Below, one piece after another: positions 1 to 9,428 of a stretch of DNA of 64,000 nt. This DNA is from Pseudomonas fluorescens. GTDB taxonomy: Bacteria > Pseudomonadota > Gammaproteobacteria > Pseudomonadales > Pseudomonadaceae. Every line of letters begins with the position of its first letter. Position 1 is the first letter of the stretch. The stretch spans positions 2,604,001 through 2,668,000 of the forward strand of contig LR782234.1 in NCBI GenBank assembly GCA_902825215.1, written 5' to 3'. The notes under the pieces are model-generated. The model was given only the letters and a program-made list of their open reading frames with translations, was not told where the DNA came from and did no database searches. A program made the position numbers and the translations under genes.

Positions 1-1
1 T

Positions 2-298
2 GACGGCTATCTAGTGATAGCCGCTACCCAAGTCACCGATCAGTTCAAGGCGTTCATTCTTGATATCGAAAGAGATATTAGATTTGTTAGGAAGCATGTT
101 GTTACTCGGGGTGGTGATGGTTGGGAGCGCTATGAGCGAATTACACCATTAGGTCTGGAACGTATTGAAGATCTAGGGGACGCAGTAGTCTTTTCATCCG
201 AGAATACCGAGTACCTCAAGCTCGTAGAATTGCTGGCGGAGGTCGACAGTCTAGAGCTTGCCCAAATTCATGGTAAAGAATGGAATCTTAATGAATAA
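2..298 (+). CDS. C-terminal part of a small protein preceding an SMC-like ATPase (cut by window edge)
   Basis: The frame is open to the left edge, so this is the C-terminal ~98 residues of a longer protein; the GTG at 14 need not be its real start. I do not recognise the family. It is charged, with short predicted helices (DIERDIRF, LKLVELLAEV). Its stop codon overlaps the ATG of the downstream ATPase, which implies translational coupling. Small proteins in this position occur as the 'middle component' of ABC-three-component (ABC-3C) defence systems; that assignment is inference from context. Base composition is clearly AT-richer than the rest of the window. Confidence 0.55.
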   Translation, partial: DGYLVIAATQVTDQFKAFILDIERDIRFVRKHVVTRGGDGWERYERITPLGLERIEDLGDAVVFSSENTEYLKLVELLAEVDSLELAQIHGKEWNLNE

Positions 299-3050
299 CT
301 TACCCATCAAGTTTCTTGCCGTTACCATTCAAAATTTTCGGGGTATTCCGGATGAATTGGAGGTGCCGCTGGATGCACCGTTAACTGTTATCCATGCGGC
401 TAACGGCACAGGTAAAAGCACCATTTGTTATGCCTTGGAATGGTTGATTACAGGCAAGGTCGATGATCTGAATGGGGCGGTACTGGAATGCCAATGGGGG
501 AAGGGTTCTACTACAGTCTCGGCAAAGTGCTTAATTGACGGAAAGCTTCACGTACTAACCAGAACCAATAACTCATTGTGGATAACCCGCGAAGGCGAGA
601 AAAAGAAGAAAATTAATGATGAATTTCTGCTGGAGATGCTCACGCCGGCGTCTATTTCGGGAAGAAGCACCATCGCATTGCGAAAGGCCAAGCGCGGATG
701 GTTGCGCAACAGTCGATGGCTTTACTCCAACTCTCTAGCCTTGTTAATTGATAATAATAAGGCCGATGAGCGCCAACAGATATTTGCTGACATTCTTGGT
801 TTTGGGCACCTCACCAGTACGTTGCGAGAATTGCGCGATTATAGGAAAGCGCTTCCCAGTACAAAGGGACTAGGAGACAAAGTTGCTAGCATTAATGCTG
901 AAATTGAAGCGCTTAAAGCATCCTTGGTCAGCAACTCTCCCGCTAAAGAGGCCGCGCTAAATAACCTTCAGGCTATTTTTACAGCGTTTCCACCAGCATT
1001 CGAGGGAAGTCTCTCTGAGCGGCTAGGGGCAGCTCAGCTACGTGTCAAATTGTTCAGTCAAAAGCAGCAGCGAGACATGGCGGTGCTGAACACCGTATAT
1101 CAGCAGTGGGCGCCATACCACAGCTCTTTGCAGCAAATTGTTGCTCTTCGTCAGTCAGTTGACGCCCTGACGCAGGAGCAGAAAACGGCGAGCGAAGATC
1201 AGGTAGTTCGAGCATCAGAGTTGTCTGAAGCCCAACAGAAAGTCTCAGACGCTCAGCGGTCATTAAAATGGGCTGATGACCGCCTACTAAGCTTTCAGGG
1301 GTGGCCGACAGCTATAGCCGCTCAGGGTGTGGGAGCGTATTTTCAAGAGGGTGATCGAAGCCAAGCCGAACTCCAGGCGGCTGGGTTTGTGGAGCTCGGG
1401 TGGACTTCTGATCGGCAAGGAAAATGGAAAGAGGCAATAACTCTGCTGTCCGCTAACTTCCAAAAAATCATGGAGCTTGAGCGTCAGAAAAATGACTTGA
1501 CGGCGAATCCTGTATTGCCCGCTATCGATTATGATGAAAAGGTACGCTTCGCTGATGTGGCTAAAAATATGCGCATCCGAGCAGAAGCAGATTTTGACGC
1601 GTTTACTAGCGTTTTGGAAAAGCTGAAAGTTATGGGTAGCGAATTCGCCCATACTCATGAGGATCCCCACTGCCCACTCTGTAATTATAATTGGGTCACT
1701 ACGATTAGACTTCGGAAAGAAATCTCTTCAAATATGGATGTGATTGCACCGGCTCTTGAAGCTGCGTCAGGTGCGCTCAAGCTGGCTCGTCAAAACGAAC
1801 AAGATGCCATTAACGTCCTGACGCTCGCTACATCCCAGAAATCCGCTTATGACGCTTATTTGACTCGATCTAATTCGGTGCATCAAGACCTACAATCGTT
1901 TGCAACTAGGAGCACATACTTCGAAACTATGGGGGTTGAAGACTTCTCTGCAATGCAGATGGATGGCTTAGCCAATATGAAACGCAGGGTAACTTCCGCA
2001 ATTCAAATCAGCGGGGTGTTTGCAAAGCTTGCCGAGGTAGAGCAATTCTTCGGCATTACTCTGACGAACGGTATGGCAACACGAGTGTCGACTGCCATCG
2101 AACGCTTGGAAAGCTACAAGAAACATTTTCAGGATCAATTCGACCAATACGAGCCGGCGAGAACTCGCCTTGTTCTGGTCGTACAAGCACTTTTACAAAC
2201 CGTTCAGTCCAAGGCAGCCGAGATCGCTGGTCTTAACACGAGCATCGCTGCGGCAGTTGAGATTGCCAGCAGCTTCGATTCCCATTGGCGTGAGCTTTTT
2301 GGTGATCAACCCGTGTTAGTGGATTCCTACGATGCCATGCGTCAGCAACTGGGCCAGCGAGGAAATGATGTAACAACATACTCCAGTATGCTTGACCAAT
2401 GCGAAGCTGTAGTGAGTGTTGATACCGACTCGGCGAAGCTGAAGACGCTTGAGCAAGGACTAGTTGAGCTGACCAAGAAGCTGAAAATCGGCACAGACTA
2501 CATTGCTGAAGCAGATCTAGCGATTGAGCAATACGCCCTGCATGTGAAGGACTTCACAGCCTCTAGCCTTAAGCCCCTGCTGAGCCCCGCAGGGGAACTG
2601 TTTTCCAGAATGCATGCCAACGAAGTCTACAAAGGTCTGGGCGTTTCAGAAGGTGAAGATGCGTTGAAATGGACAGTATTCGCCGAGGGCCATGAGCCTG
2701 CGTTGGACGCCGAAGGGAAGCTTAGCCAAGGACAACGTCAGGATCTGGCATTGTCGCTGTACCTAGCCAGAGCTCGAAATACCGGAGGAAGCTTTTTCCT
2801 CGATGAGCCAATTGCGCATTTGGATGACCTCAATCGAGTGGCAATGTTGGACATTTTCCGACTGGTGGCAACCTCGATGCCTTCCATGAACCTAATCTTA
2901 ACCACCGCCAGTGATTCGTTGGCTCGGCACATGGCTCAGAAGTTTTCGAGCATCACTGACAAGCACTTGTTGAATATGATTCATTTGGAGGGTAACCCAC
3001 GGACTGGAGTCAAGATGACGGTTCAGCGCAATGCAATGTTATCTAGTTAA
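291..3050 (+). CDS. SMC/Rad50-like AAA ATPase with a CxxC hook, probable defence-system component
   Basis: About 919 residues. The Walker A motif AANGTGKST lies at residues ~36-44. Two long helical, coiled-coil-like stretches flank a CPLC motif at ~461-464, in the position of a Rad50 zinc hook. An ABC signature-like LSQGQRQ is at ~811-817 and a Walker B FFLDEP has D838/E839. This N-P-loop, coiled-coil, hook, C-lobe order is that of Rad50/SMC/RecF-type ATPases that dimerise on DNA or on an effector. The start is ATG 291, overlapping the previous stop at 296-298; TTG 258 and ATG 270 are in-frame alternatives. AT-rich codon use suggests horizontal acquisition. A role as the ATPase of an anti-phage or ABC-3C-like system is inference. 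Confidence 0.8.
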   Translation: MNNLPIKFLAVTIQNFRGIPDELEVPLDAPLTVIHAANGTGKSTICYALEWLITGKVDDLNGAVLECQWGKGSTTVSAKCLIDGKLHVLTRTNNSLWITREGEKKKKINDEFLLEMLTPASISGRSTIALRKAKRGWLRNSRWLYSNSLALLIDNNKADERQQIFADILGFGHLTSTLRELRDYRKALPSTKGLGDKVASINAEIEALKASLVSNSPAKEAALNNLQAIFTAFPPAFEGSLSERLGAAQLRVKLFSQKQQRDMAVLNTVYQQWAPYHSSLQQIVALRQSVDALTQEQKTASEDQVVRASELSEAQQKVSDAQRSLKWADDRLLSFQGWPTAIAAQGVGAYFQEGDRSQAELQAAGFVELGWTSDRQGKWKEAITLLSANFQKIMELERQKNDLTANPVLPAIDYDEKVRFADVAKNMRIRAEADFDAFTSVLEKLKVMGSEFAHTHEDPHCPLCNYNWVTTIRLRKEISSNMDVIAPALEAASGALKLARQNEQDAINVLTLATSQKSAYDAYLTRSNSVHQDLQSFATRSTYFETMGVEDFSAMQMDGLANMKRRVTSAIQISGVFAKLAEVEQFFGITLTNGMATRVSTAIERLESYKKHFQDQFDQYEPARTRLVLVVQALLQTVQSKAAEIAGLNTSIAAAVEIASSFDSHWRELFGDQPVLVDSYDAMRQQLGQRGNDVTTYSSMLDQCEAVVSVDTDSAKLKTLEQGLVELTKKLKIGTDYIAEADLAIEQYALHVKDFTASSLKPLLSPAGELFSRMHANEVYKGLGVSEGEDALKWTVFAEGHEPALDAEGKLSQGQRQDLALSLYLARARNTGGSFFLDEPIAHLDDLNRVAMLDIFRLVATSMPSMNLILTTASDSLARHMAQKFSSITDKHLLNMIHLEGNPRTGVKMTVQRNAMLSS

Positions 3051-3319
3051 TCCGTTTAGGTGAGATAAGGTGGTAAGCGGCATGCTGACCCATTCTCAGC
3101 TCAACTTAATTTAAATGCACTTAATCGCTTATGGTTTCGTAACGTCAACGCACAAAATAAGTCGGGTAAAGCGCGCTTCTGGCCAAAAATGGCTATCGTT
3201 ATGCTGCTAAAAAGCAGCTCAACAAACGGGATGAGGAACGGATCTGTCAGAGGCGAAATAACGCAATGATATCTCGATCAACACAAAGTTTAAAAAGACA
3301 TCTCCAAACACTCTCCCAG

Positions 3320-3628
3320 GCTACACCTCCTTGCGCCTTTGCCTACAGCTACGCCAGAATCCGCCGGCTTGTGCGCTTTCGGGGCGGGTTCTATTGTGGT
3401 CCGGTCGCTGACGAATCAGCGATCGGGTTTGGTAGCCCGGTTTAGACTTGGCGCATAGCGTCACCGATTCAGCCCTTTTTCGGGCTCTGTTTATGGTGGC
3501 CCTGCGCAGGGCGTCTTCGGGCGCGCCGGTTCTCCAAGTCACCGGTCTACCAACCTTCGTATGGCCACCACCCCTTCGTTTGGTAGCGAAAGATGATGGC
3601 TCCTTTTCGATGACTTGGAGATTCACTC
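3320..3628 (+). promoter_or_regulatory. Long, apparently structured leader upstream of the DUF6124 gene
   Basis: The ~580 bases between the ATPase and the next gene hold no convincing ORF. The part from ~3320 is GC-rich and hairpin-prone. The best element is at 3401-3426: arms CCGGTCGCTGA and TCAGCGATCGG around loop CGAA, an 11-pair stem with one G-U. Further complementary GGTAGCC/GGTCTACC-like segments follow, up to the ribosome binding site GGAG at 3617-3620. From 3051 to about 3320 I see nothing recognisable. A cis-acting or small-RNA role is inference. Confidence 0.35.
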
Positions 3629-3988
3629 ATGATCAAACCAACCCCCAACCCACCCGAATCCAACCCCACATCCCCCTACGAATCCACTCACTCCAAAAAA
3701 CTCCACGAAGCCGCCGACCGTGCGCTCGACCATTACCTCTGCCAGCCCGGTTCCACGCCGCCGCCACGTAAACACCGTGGGATGTACGCGGTAACTGCGG
3801 ACAACAAGAACGAAGAGCTGCTGATCGATGCCAGTGAAACGCTCGCTTCGGCGCAAACCATCGCGCAAAACGTCGCCAGTCTGTTGCCGGCGTCGCAGCG
3901 GCGTGCGTTGTTGGGGATTTCGCAGTTGATCATGCTCGGGGAGCTGGCGGTGAATCGGGCTTTGGATAATTTGCAGTTGCCGGAGTGA
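3629..3988 (+). CDS. DUF6124 family small protein
   Basis: 119 residues. The N-terminus is proline-rich (IKPTPNPPESNPTSP). A conserved-looking C-terminal half follows, with SKKLHEAADRALDHYL at ~32-47 and ELLIDASETLASAQTIA at ~63-79, ending in a helical QRRALLGISQLIMLGELAVN segment. This architecture is that of the DUF6124 (older DUF3077) proteins, multi-copy in fluorescent pseudomonads and without an established function. ATG 3629 has GGAG eight bases upstream. No signal peptide is evident. It stands alone behind an unusually long leader. Confidence 0.75.
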   Translation: MIKPTPNPPESNPTSPYESTHSKKLHEAADRALDHYLCQPGSTPPPRKHRGMYAVTADNKNEELLIDASETLASAQTIAQNVASLLPASQRRALLGISQLIMLGELAVNRALDNLQLPE

Positions 3989-4040
3989 TGCGGAGTAGGG
4001 CGGGCAGCGGTGGCACTAGTGCTGTCTCTGTTGCCTGACC

Positions 4041-4122
4041 GGCCGCTATCGCCAGCAGGCTGGCTCCCACAGGGTTTTGTGTTGGTCGCGGATATTGTGT
4101 TCGGGGCTGGGACCTGTGGGAG
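4041..4122. repeat. Degenerate REP-type extragenic repeat pair
   Basis: The left arm reads GCCAGCAGGCTGGCTCCCAC and the weaker right arm has CCTGTGGGAG, as in the Pseudomonas REP elements seen intact at 26936-27040. The pair is decayed. The 3989-4417 intergenic stretch contains nothing else I can support; the 60-codon ORF at 4077-4259 runs through the repeat and is not gene-like. Confidence 0.55.
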
Positions 4123-4417
4123 TGGGGCGGTTACTTTTCTGCGTTGAATTTGCTGGGTTATTGAGGCGCTTCAGGGCATTCGCGGGTCCAGCGTGTCGCG
4201 GTCATGTCATTGAATTGTTCGCCAATGGTGTCGACGCGCAGGCATGTGTCTTTCTTTGAGCTAATGCAGTAACCCGCGCGTCCATAAGCGATTAACCTTG
4301 AGCGGCGACGCACCGACGATCATTCGACAAACGCCAAAAGTCATCTCTAATCCAACCGGACTATCGAGGCGCACAAACACTGCAACATCCAGCCATTCAC
4401 CCCATTGCGAGGTCATC

Positions 4418-5206
4418 ATGAACATTGATTTCACCGGACGTAAGGTTTTGGTTTCGGGTTCCACCAGCGGCATCGGTTTTGCGACGGCCAAGGGCTTTTT
4501 GCAAGCGGGGGCGCAGGTGGTGATCAACGGTCGCAGCCAGGAAAGCGTCGACGGCGCTTTGCAACGGCTGGGCGGACTGGCCGCCAAGGCCATCGGTTTT
4601 GCCGGTGATCTGGGCAGCGAGGCTGGCGTGGACAAACTGGTCGCGGAGCACAGTGCTTTCGACGTCGTCATCAACAATCTGGGTGTGTTCAATCCGCAGG
4701 ATTTCTTTGAGATACCGGACAGCGAGTGGCAACGCTTTTTCGAGGTCAACGTCATGTCCGGCGTGCGCCTGTCACGCGCTTATGCGCAGGGCATGGTGGA
4801 GCGCAAGTGGGGGCGGATCGTGTTTATCTCGTCGGAGTCGGCGGTGAATATTCCGGCTGACATGATCCATTACGGCTTCAGCAAAACCGCGCAGCTCGCC
4901 GTGTCGCGCGGCCTCGCCAAGCGCCTGGCGGGCACCGGGGTGACGGTCAATGCCGTGCTGCCCGGGCCGACCCTGTCTGAAGGCGTGGCGCAAATGCTCA
5001 GCTCCACCGTCGAAAGCTCCGGCGAGAGCCTGGAGAAGGTCGCCGCCGATTTCGTCAACGCCCACCGCAGCTCCTCGATCATCCAGCGTGCCGCCAGCGT
5101 TGAGGAAGTCGCCAACATGATCATCTACGTCAGCTCCGAACAGGCGTCCGCTACCACGGGCGCAGCGTTGCGCGTCGACGGCGGGGTGATCGACAGCATC
5201 GTCTGA
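4418..5206 (+). CDS. Short-chain dehydrogenase/reductase (classical SDR)
   Basis: 262 residues, the usual length for a classical SDR. The cofactor motif GSTSGIG is at 14-20, NNLG in place of NNAG near 84-87, catalytic Ser in FISSESAV near 137-139, and Y152-x3-K156. The C-terminus has the usual GAALRVDGG sheet. It should oxidise or reduce a carbonyl/hydroxyl group with NAD(P)H; the substrate cannot be read from sequence. ATG 4418 has GAGG five bases upstream; the in-frame sequence before it back to 4298 lacks protein-like character. It is monocistronic, ending before a hairpin at 5216-5256. Confidence 0.85.
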   Translation: MNIDFTGRKVLVSGSTSGIGFATAKGFLQAGAQVVINGRSQESVDGALQRLGGLAAKAIGFAGDLGSEAGVDKLVAEHSAFDVVINNLGVFNPQDFFEIPDSEWQRFFEVNVMSGVRLSRAYAQGMVERKWGRIVFISSESAVNIPADMIHYGFSKTAQLAVSRGLAKRLAGTGVTVNAVLPGPTLSEGVAQMLSSTVESSGESLEKVAADFVNAHRSSSIIQRAASVEEVANMIIYVSSEQASATTGAALRVDGGVIDSIV

Positions 5207-5215
5207 GATTTATTC

Positions 5216-5256
5216 TGCTGACGGCGCGTCAATCGGCACGACGAGCGCCGTCAGCA
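5216..5256 (+). terminator. Hairpin after the SDR gene
   Basis: Arms TGCTGACGGCGC and GCGCCGTCAGCA form a perfect 12-bp stem with a 17-base loop. No strong T-run follows, so termination is plausible but not certain. Confidence 0.45.
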
Positions 5257-5310
5257 CTCAAGGAGGTTTTGGGCGGGAAGGGGTATTTGCCTAAGGCCCC
5301 ATCCCGTGAG

Positions 5311-5329
5311 TAGAATGCGATTCATTATC
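5311..5329 (+). promoter_or_regulatory. Fur box upstream of the ECF sigma gene
   Basis: TAGAATGCGATTCATTATC matches the 19-bp Fur consensus at 14 positions by hand count. It sits 25 bases before the chosen start of the sigma gene, where iron-loaded Fur would block its promoter. It also argues that the GTG at 5306, inside the control region, is not the real start. Confidence 0.75.
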
Positions 5330-5353
5330 AATCATGTATTCGCCGGGATTCCG

Positions 5354-5869
5354 ATGCGCAGCGACGAAACACTAGGCACTGCTGATCTAGGGCTGCTCTA
5401 TCGCACCCACCATTCGTGGTTACAGGGCTGGCTGATCCGGCGCACTGGATGTCGCGATAACGCTGCCGATCTGGCGCAGGACACCTTCGTCCGTCTGCTC
5501 AAATCCCGTCAGTCCAGCCCCTTGCGTGAACCGCGCGCCTATTTGAGCAGCATCGCCCGTGGGCTGATGATTGATCAGTATCGTCGTCGCGAACTCGAAC
5601 GTGCTTACCTCGAAAGCGTCATGTTGCTGCCGCCACACGAGGTGCCCTCGGAAGAGAGCCGGCTGGAGATTCTGGATGCGCTCGAGCGCATAGACCGCAT
5701 GCTCGGTACGCTTAAACCACGGGTTCGCCAGGCGTTCTTGTTCGCCCGACTCGACGGTCTGACCTGCGCACAAATAGCTGAAAAGCTCGGTGTTTCCCGC
5801 GCGACGGTGGAGCGCGACCTGGCCACGGCCCTGCAACATTGCTATCGCTTGCGTTATGTCGAGGCCTGA
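5354..5869 (+). CDS. ECF sigma factor, FecI-like (iron-responsive)
   Basis: 171 residues. Region 2 (LYRTHHSWLQGWLIRR, then DLAQDTFVRLL and REPRAYLSSIARGLMID) and region 4 (LDGLTCAQIAEKLGVSRATV helix-turn-helix) are both present, as in FecI/PvdS-type sigma factors of surface signalling systems. It should direct RNA polymerase to the downstream TonB receptor operon when the receptor is loaded. ATG 5354 was preferred to GTG 5306 because the Fur box lies between them. Its end overlaps the fecR-like start by 14 bases. Confidence 0.9.
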   Translation: MRSDETLGTADLGLLYRTHHSWLQGWLIRRTGCRDNAADLAQDTFVRLLKSRQSSPLREPRAYLSSIARGLMIDQYRRRELERAYLESVMLLPPHEVPSEESRLEILDALERIDRMLGTLKPRVRQAFLFARLDGLTCAQIAEKLGVSRATVERDLATALQHCYRLRYVEA

Positions 5870-6836
5870 GCCGCAGGCGCTCGATCCGGCCATTGTCGAG
5901 CAGGCGATCCAATGGCAGGTGCGCCTGCGTTTTAATCAAGCCGATGAACAGACACAGCGCAGTTTTGAGCACTGGCTGCAGCAGCGCCCGGAGCATGGGT
6001 TGGCGTGGCAGCGTGTGGAAACCCTTGGCGATGACTTCGCAGGCGTGCCCGCGCAACTGGCCCGACAAACCCTGGATGGCAGCCGTCAAGGAATGCGCCG
6101 GCGCGAAAGCCTGAAGCTGCTGGGCGTGTTGGCGACTGTTGGCACGGCAGCCTGGCTCGGCCGGGACTACACGCCGGTCCCCGCCATGCTTGCGCAGCAA
6201 CGCAGCAGCACCGGTGAGCGACGCCGCTTTCAGCTCGATGATGGCAGCCTGGTCCAGCTCAATAGTGATAGCGCCGTCGACAGCGAGTTCGACGCCCAGC
6301 GACGCCTGATCATTCTGCGACGGGGGGAAATCATCGTGAATGTCGGCGCGGACCCGCACTCGCATCAGGTGCGACCGTTCTGGGTGCAATCACGCGACGG
6401 CCTCATGCAGGCCCACAGTTCGCGCTTTCTGGTGCGCGAGCGTGACGATGGAACGCTGGTCGCGGCTCAGGAAGGGGCCGTCACGTTGTTCCCCGGCGCG
6501 AGTCAAACGCCGGCAAGCCGCAGCGTGCAGGCGGGCGATCAGCTGCTGTTCACAGCCAGTGGCGTGCGAACGTTCAGCGACCAGGGCCTTGATCCCTGGA
6601 GTTGGGGAGACGGGGTGATCAGTGCGCGCAACATGCGCCTCGGTGATTTCATTGCGGAGTTGTCGCGCTATCGCCCCGGGGTGTTGCGCTGCGCCGACGA
6701 GGTCGCGGATCGTCGCGTGTCCGGGACCTTCCAGCTTGCCGACAACGATCAGGTCCTGGCGTTGATCGCGCAATCACTGCATTTGCACGTCGACTATCGA
6801 ACCCGTTATTGGGTGACTCTGACCGCTGCCAGCTGA
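5856..6836 (+). CDS. FecR-like anti-sigma factor / sigma regulator
   Basis: 326 residues. The cytoplasmic N-terminal domain (DUF4880-like, QWQVRLRFNQADEQTQRSFE, WQRVETLGDDF) binds the sigma factor. A twin-arginine-like RRRESLKLLGV and hydrophobic segment near 85-105 anchor it in the inner membrane. The periplasmic FecR domain follows (RRFQLDDGSLVQLNSDSAV; a FecR C-terminal segment with MRLGDFIAELSRYRPG). ATG 5856 lies inside the sigma gene, implying coupled translation. It relays the signal from the receptor's N-terminal domain to the sigma factor. Confidence 0.9.
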   Translation: MSRPEPQALDPAIVEQAIQWQVRLRFNQADEQTQRSFEHWLQQRPEHGLAWQRVETLGDDFAGVPAQLARQTLDGSRQGMRRRESLKLLGVLATVGTAAWLGRDYTPVPAMLAQQRSSTGERRRFQLDDGSLVQLNSDSAVDSEFDAQRRLIILRRGEIIVNVGADPHSHQVRPFWVQSRDGLMQAHSSRFLVRERDDGTLVAAQEGAVTLFPGASQTPASRSVQAGDQLLFTASGVRTFSDQGLDPWSWGDGVISARNMRLGDFIAELSRYRPGVLRCADEVADRRVSGTFQLADNDQVLALIAQSLHLHVDYRTRYWVTLTAAS

Positions 6837-6944
6837 ATTTCGGACTGCGTGAAAAATAATGAGGTGGTTTCTCATTCTCGTTCGACCTCTTTGGAAGGCC
6901 GGAATACAGGCCAGTCTGTCGATGTCCTTTCTTGGAGCGAGAAA

Positions 6945-9335
6945 ATGAGTTCGTCCCCGGTTTCACAGCGCCATCCATTGAATCGCGCTTTGCACGCGGC
7001 GATTTTGGGTTTGATCGTCAGCAGCTACGCATTGCCGTCGCTGGCGCAAACCTCGAGCGCTGACCAAAGCAATCAAGTCAAACCGTGGAACATCGCTGCG
7101 GGCCCGCTGGCGCCGGCGCTTGATCGCTTTGCGCGCGAGGCGGGCATCAGTCTTTCATTCGATGCGTCGAGTGTTGCGAACCGCACCACGGCTGGCGTGA
7201 ATGGCACGCTCGATACGTCGGCAGCGCTGGCCTCGTTGCTGCAGGGCAGCGGATTGCAAACCGAACAGCAAGGCCCGAATGCCTACCAGTTGGTCCCTCA
7301 GGCAAAGCCCGCCGGCCCGCTGGAGCTCGACGCAACGGATGTCGAGGATTACCGCCTTGCACCCCTCATCATCAATGCCAAGGTCCGGGTCAGTGCCGAC
7401 GACGACGCCAACTCGGTGGTCGCCAAGGAGCTCTGGGTGGGCGGCAAGGTGGCGACCAGCATTCTCAACACACCGGCCTCTGTGTCGGTAGTGACCAACA
7501 AGGAAATGCAGCAACGCAGCGTCAGCACCACCGAAGAGGCGCTGCAATACACGCCGGGCGTGGTCAGTGACTTCTATGGCACGGATGACCGCAACGACTA
7601 TTTCCAGATCCGCGGTTTCCAGGCCACCACCTACCGTGACGGCCTGACCCTGAGTTCGATGCGCGGCGTGCGCGAAGATCCATTCGCCTATGAGCGCATC
7701 GAGATTCTGCGTGGCGCCAACTCCACGCTGTTTGGCCCCGCAGACCCCGGCGGTTCGGTGAACTTCGTGACCAAACAGCCGCGCTTCGAGAAGTTTGGTC
7801 AGGGCTATGTGACCTACGGCTCGTTCGACCATGTCGAGACCGGCATCGATGTGGGCGATGCGCTGAACGATGAGAAAACCCTGGCCGGCCGCTTTACTGC
7901 CAAAGGCCAGAACAGCGACCGCGAGTACGATCACTCACAGGACGACAACCAGTTGTTTATGGGTGGCCTGACCTGGGCTCCGTCGGATTACACATCGGCG
8001 ACGGTGATTCTGGATTACTTGAAAACCGAAAGTTCGCCCAACAGTGGCGGTTATCCGCTGGACAAGGAATACGACCGCAGCAAGTTTTATGGCGAGCCGA
8101 GCTACAACTTCCACGATGTCGAGCGCACCAGCCTCAGCGGTAACATCACCCATGACTTCGACAACGGCTTTGTACTGCGCAGCAATCTGCGTTACAGCAA
8201 GTTGACCGATGATTTTGGCTACGTTTACTTAAGCGACAGCGCCGCACGGGTCGGTACGACCGTCGACCGCTATCTGTTTGGCACAGACACCGAGGCCGAC
8301 CAGTTCAACGGCAATCTGATGCTGCAATACGATGCCCGCTTCGAGAACATCGACAGCAGCAGTCTGGTGGGTGTGGAGTATCTGGATTCGACCACCAAGG
8401 AAAGCTCGGTCTACGACCTGACGACCCCGATTGATATTGCCAATCCCGTGTTTACCGGTGTTTCACGCTCAATCGCGCCGTACGCCGTGAACAAGCGAGA
8501 CGCGACCACCAAGGCGGTATTCCTTCAGCAAAACCTGTCGTTCTACGAGCGTTTCATCGTCACCGGGGGTGTGCGCAACGATTCGATGGACCTGACCAGC
8601 AAAGGCTTGCAATCGACCGAGAAAGACACCTTCTCCGAAACCTCCTACCGCGGTGCGTTGACTTACATCGTCAACGACGAAGTGTCCACTTATGTGAGCA
8701 TGGTGGAATCCGTCTCGCCGCCGCAAGTTGGCGTCACCCCGCAGACGGGCCGGCAGTACGAAGTGGGTGTGAAGTATGCGCCGATGGGGATGGACGCACT
8801 GTTCTCCGCCGCCGTTTATGACCTGACTCAGGAAAACGTCACCATCGCCGTGGTGCTGCCGAGCGGCATCATCGAGCAACAAACGGTGGGCGAGTCGCGG
8901 GCCCGTGGCCTCGACCTGGAGGCCAAGGCGCAGGTGACGCAGAACCTCAGCCTGATCGGTGGTTATTCCTATATGGAGTCGGAAATATTGCGCGGTTCGT
9001 TGTACGACGGCAGTTCGCTGAAGGGTAACGAGTTCGCCACGGCGCCCAAGCATTCCGCTTCGCTCTGGAGTTATTACGACCTGCCCGGCACGGATGTCAG
9101 CGTTGGCTTGGGTGCGCGCTACGTCGGCGCTTATTACTTCGATGCAGCCAACTCCGACAAAAGCGATGGCACCACGCTGTTCGACGCCGCCTTCAACTAC
9201 AAGATCGCCAAGGGCACCGACCTGGCGGTGAACGTCAGCAACTTGCTGGATGAGCAGCACGTGGTCGGTTCCGGCACAGCGAACTTCTACAACCCGGGTC
9301 GCGAGATTACCGCCAAAGTGAGTTACAACTGGTAA
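6945..9335 (+). CDS. TonB-dependent siderophore receptor with signalling (STN) domain
   Basis: 796 residues from ATG 6945 (GGAG eight bases upstream); GTG 6849 is in frame but would put 32 residues before the signal peptide. Order: signal peptide ending near SLAQ; STN domain at ~45-118 (LAPALDRFAREAGISLSFD); TonB box/linker; plug at ~165-290 (TPASVSVVTNKEMQQR, ILRGANSTLFGPADPGGSVN); 22-strand barrel ending in aromatic NW. It belongs to the FpvA/FoxA-like ferri-siderophore receptors and, with the two genes before it, forms a cell-surface signalling operon. The siderophore cannot be named. Confidence 0.92.
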   Translation: MSSSPVSQRHPLNRALHAAILGLIVSSYALPSLAQTSSADQSNQVKPWNIAAGPLAPALDRFAREAGISLSFDASSVANRTTAGVNGTLDTSAALASLLQGSGLQTEQQGPNAYQLVPQAKPAGPLELDATDVEDYRLAPLIINAKVRVSADDDANSVVAKELWVGGKVATSILNTPASVSVVTNKEMQQRSVSTTEEALQYTPGVVSDFYGTDDRNDYFQIRGFQATTYRDGLTLSSMRGVREDPFAYERIEILRGANSTLFGPADPGGSVNFVTKQPRFEKFGQGYVTYGSFDHVETGIDVGDALNDEKTLAGRFTAKGQNSDREYDHSQDDNQLFMGGLTWAPSDYTSATVILDYLKTESSPNSGGYPLDKEYDRSKFYGEPSYNFHDVERTSLSGNITHDFDNGFVLRSNLRYSKLTDDFGYVYLSDSAARVGTTVDRYLFGTDTEADQFNGNLMLQYDARFENIDSSSLVGVEYLDSTTKESSVYDLTTPIDIANPVFTGVSRSIAPYAVNKRDATTKAVFLQQNLSFYERFIVTGGVRNDSMDLTSKGLQSTEKDTFSETSYRGALTYIVNDEVSTYVSMVESVSPPQVGVTPQTGRQYEVGVKYAPMGMDALFSAAVYDLTQENVTIAVVLPSGIIEQQTVGESRARGLDLEAKAQVTQNLSLIGGYSYMESEILRGSLYDGSSLKGNEFATAPKHSASLWSYYDLPGTDVSVGLGARYVGAYYFDAANSDKSDGTTLFDAAFNYKIAKGTDLAVNVSNLLDEQHVVGSGTANFYNPGREITAKVSYNW

Positions 9336-9364
9336 GTCGGCGTTTAAGCCTTCTTTGATAGAAA

Positions 9365-9391
9365 GCGGTGCCCGCTTATCGCGGGCACCGC
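9365..9391 (-). terminator. Hairpin between the receptor and the DUF1206 gene
   Basis: Arms GCGGTGCCCGC and GCGGGCACCGC, an 11-bp perfect stem with a 5-base loop. A T-rich stretch (TTTCTAT) follows on the minus strand, so it best fits termination of the minus-strand gene, though it could serve both convergent genes. Confidence 0.65.
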
Positions 9392-9428
9392 CAACCTGGT
9401 TACCAATCGGCAAGCGGTGAACGTAGCT

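Noticed and set aside
4077..4259. 60-codon ORF after the DUF6124 gene
   Set aside because: Runs through a decayed REP element; no RBS or conserved features.
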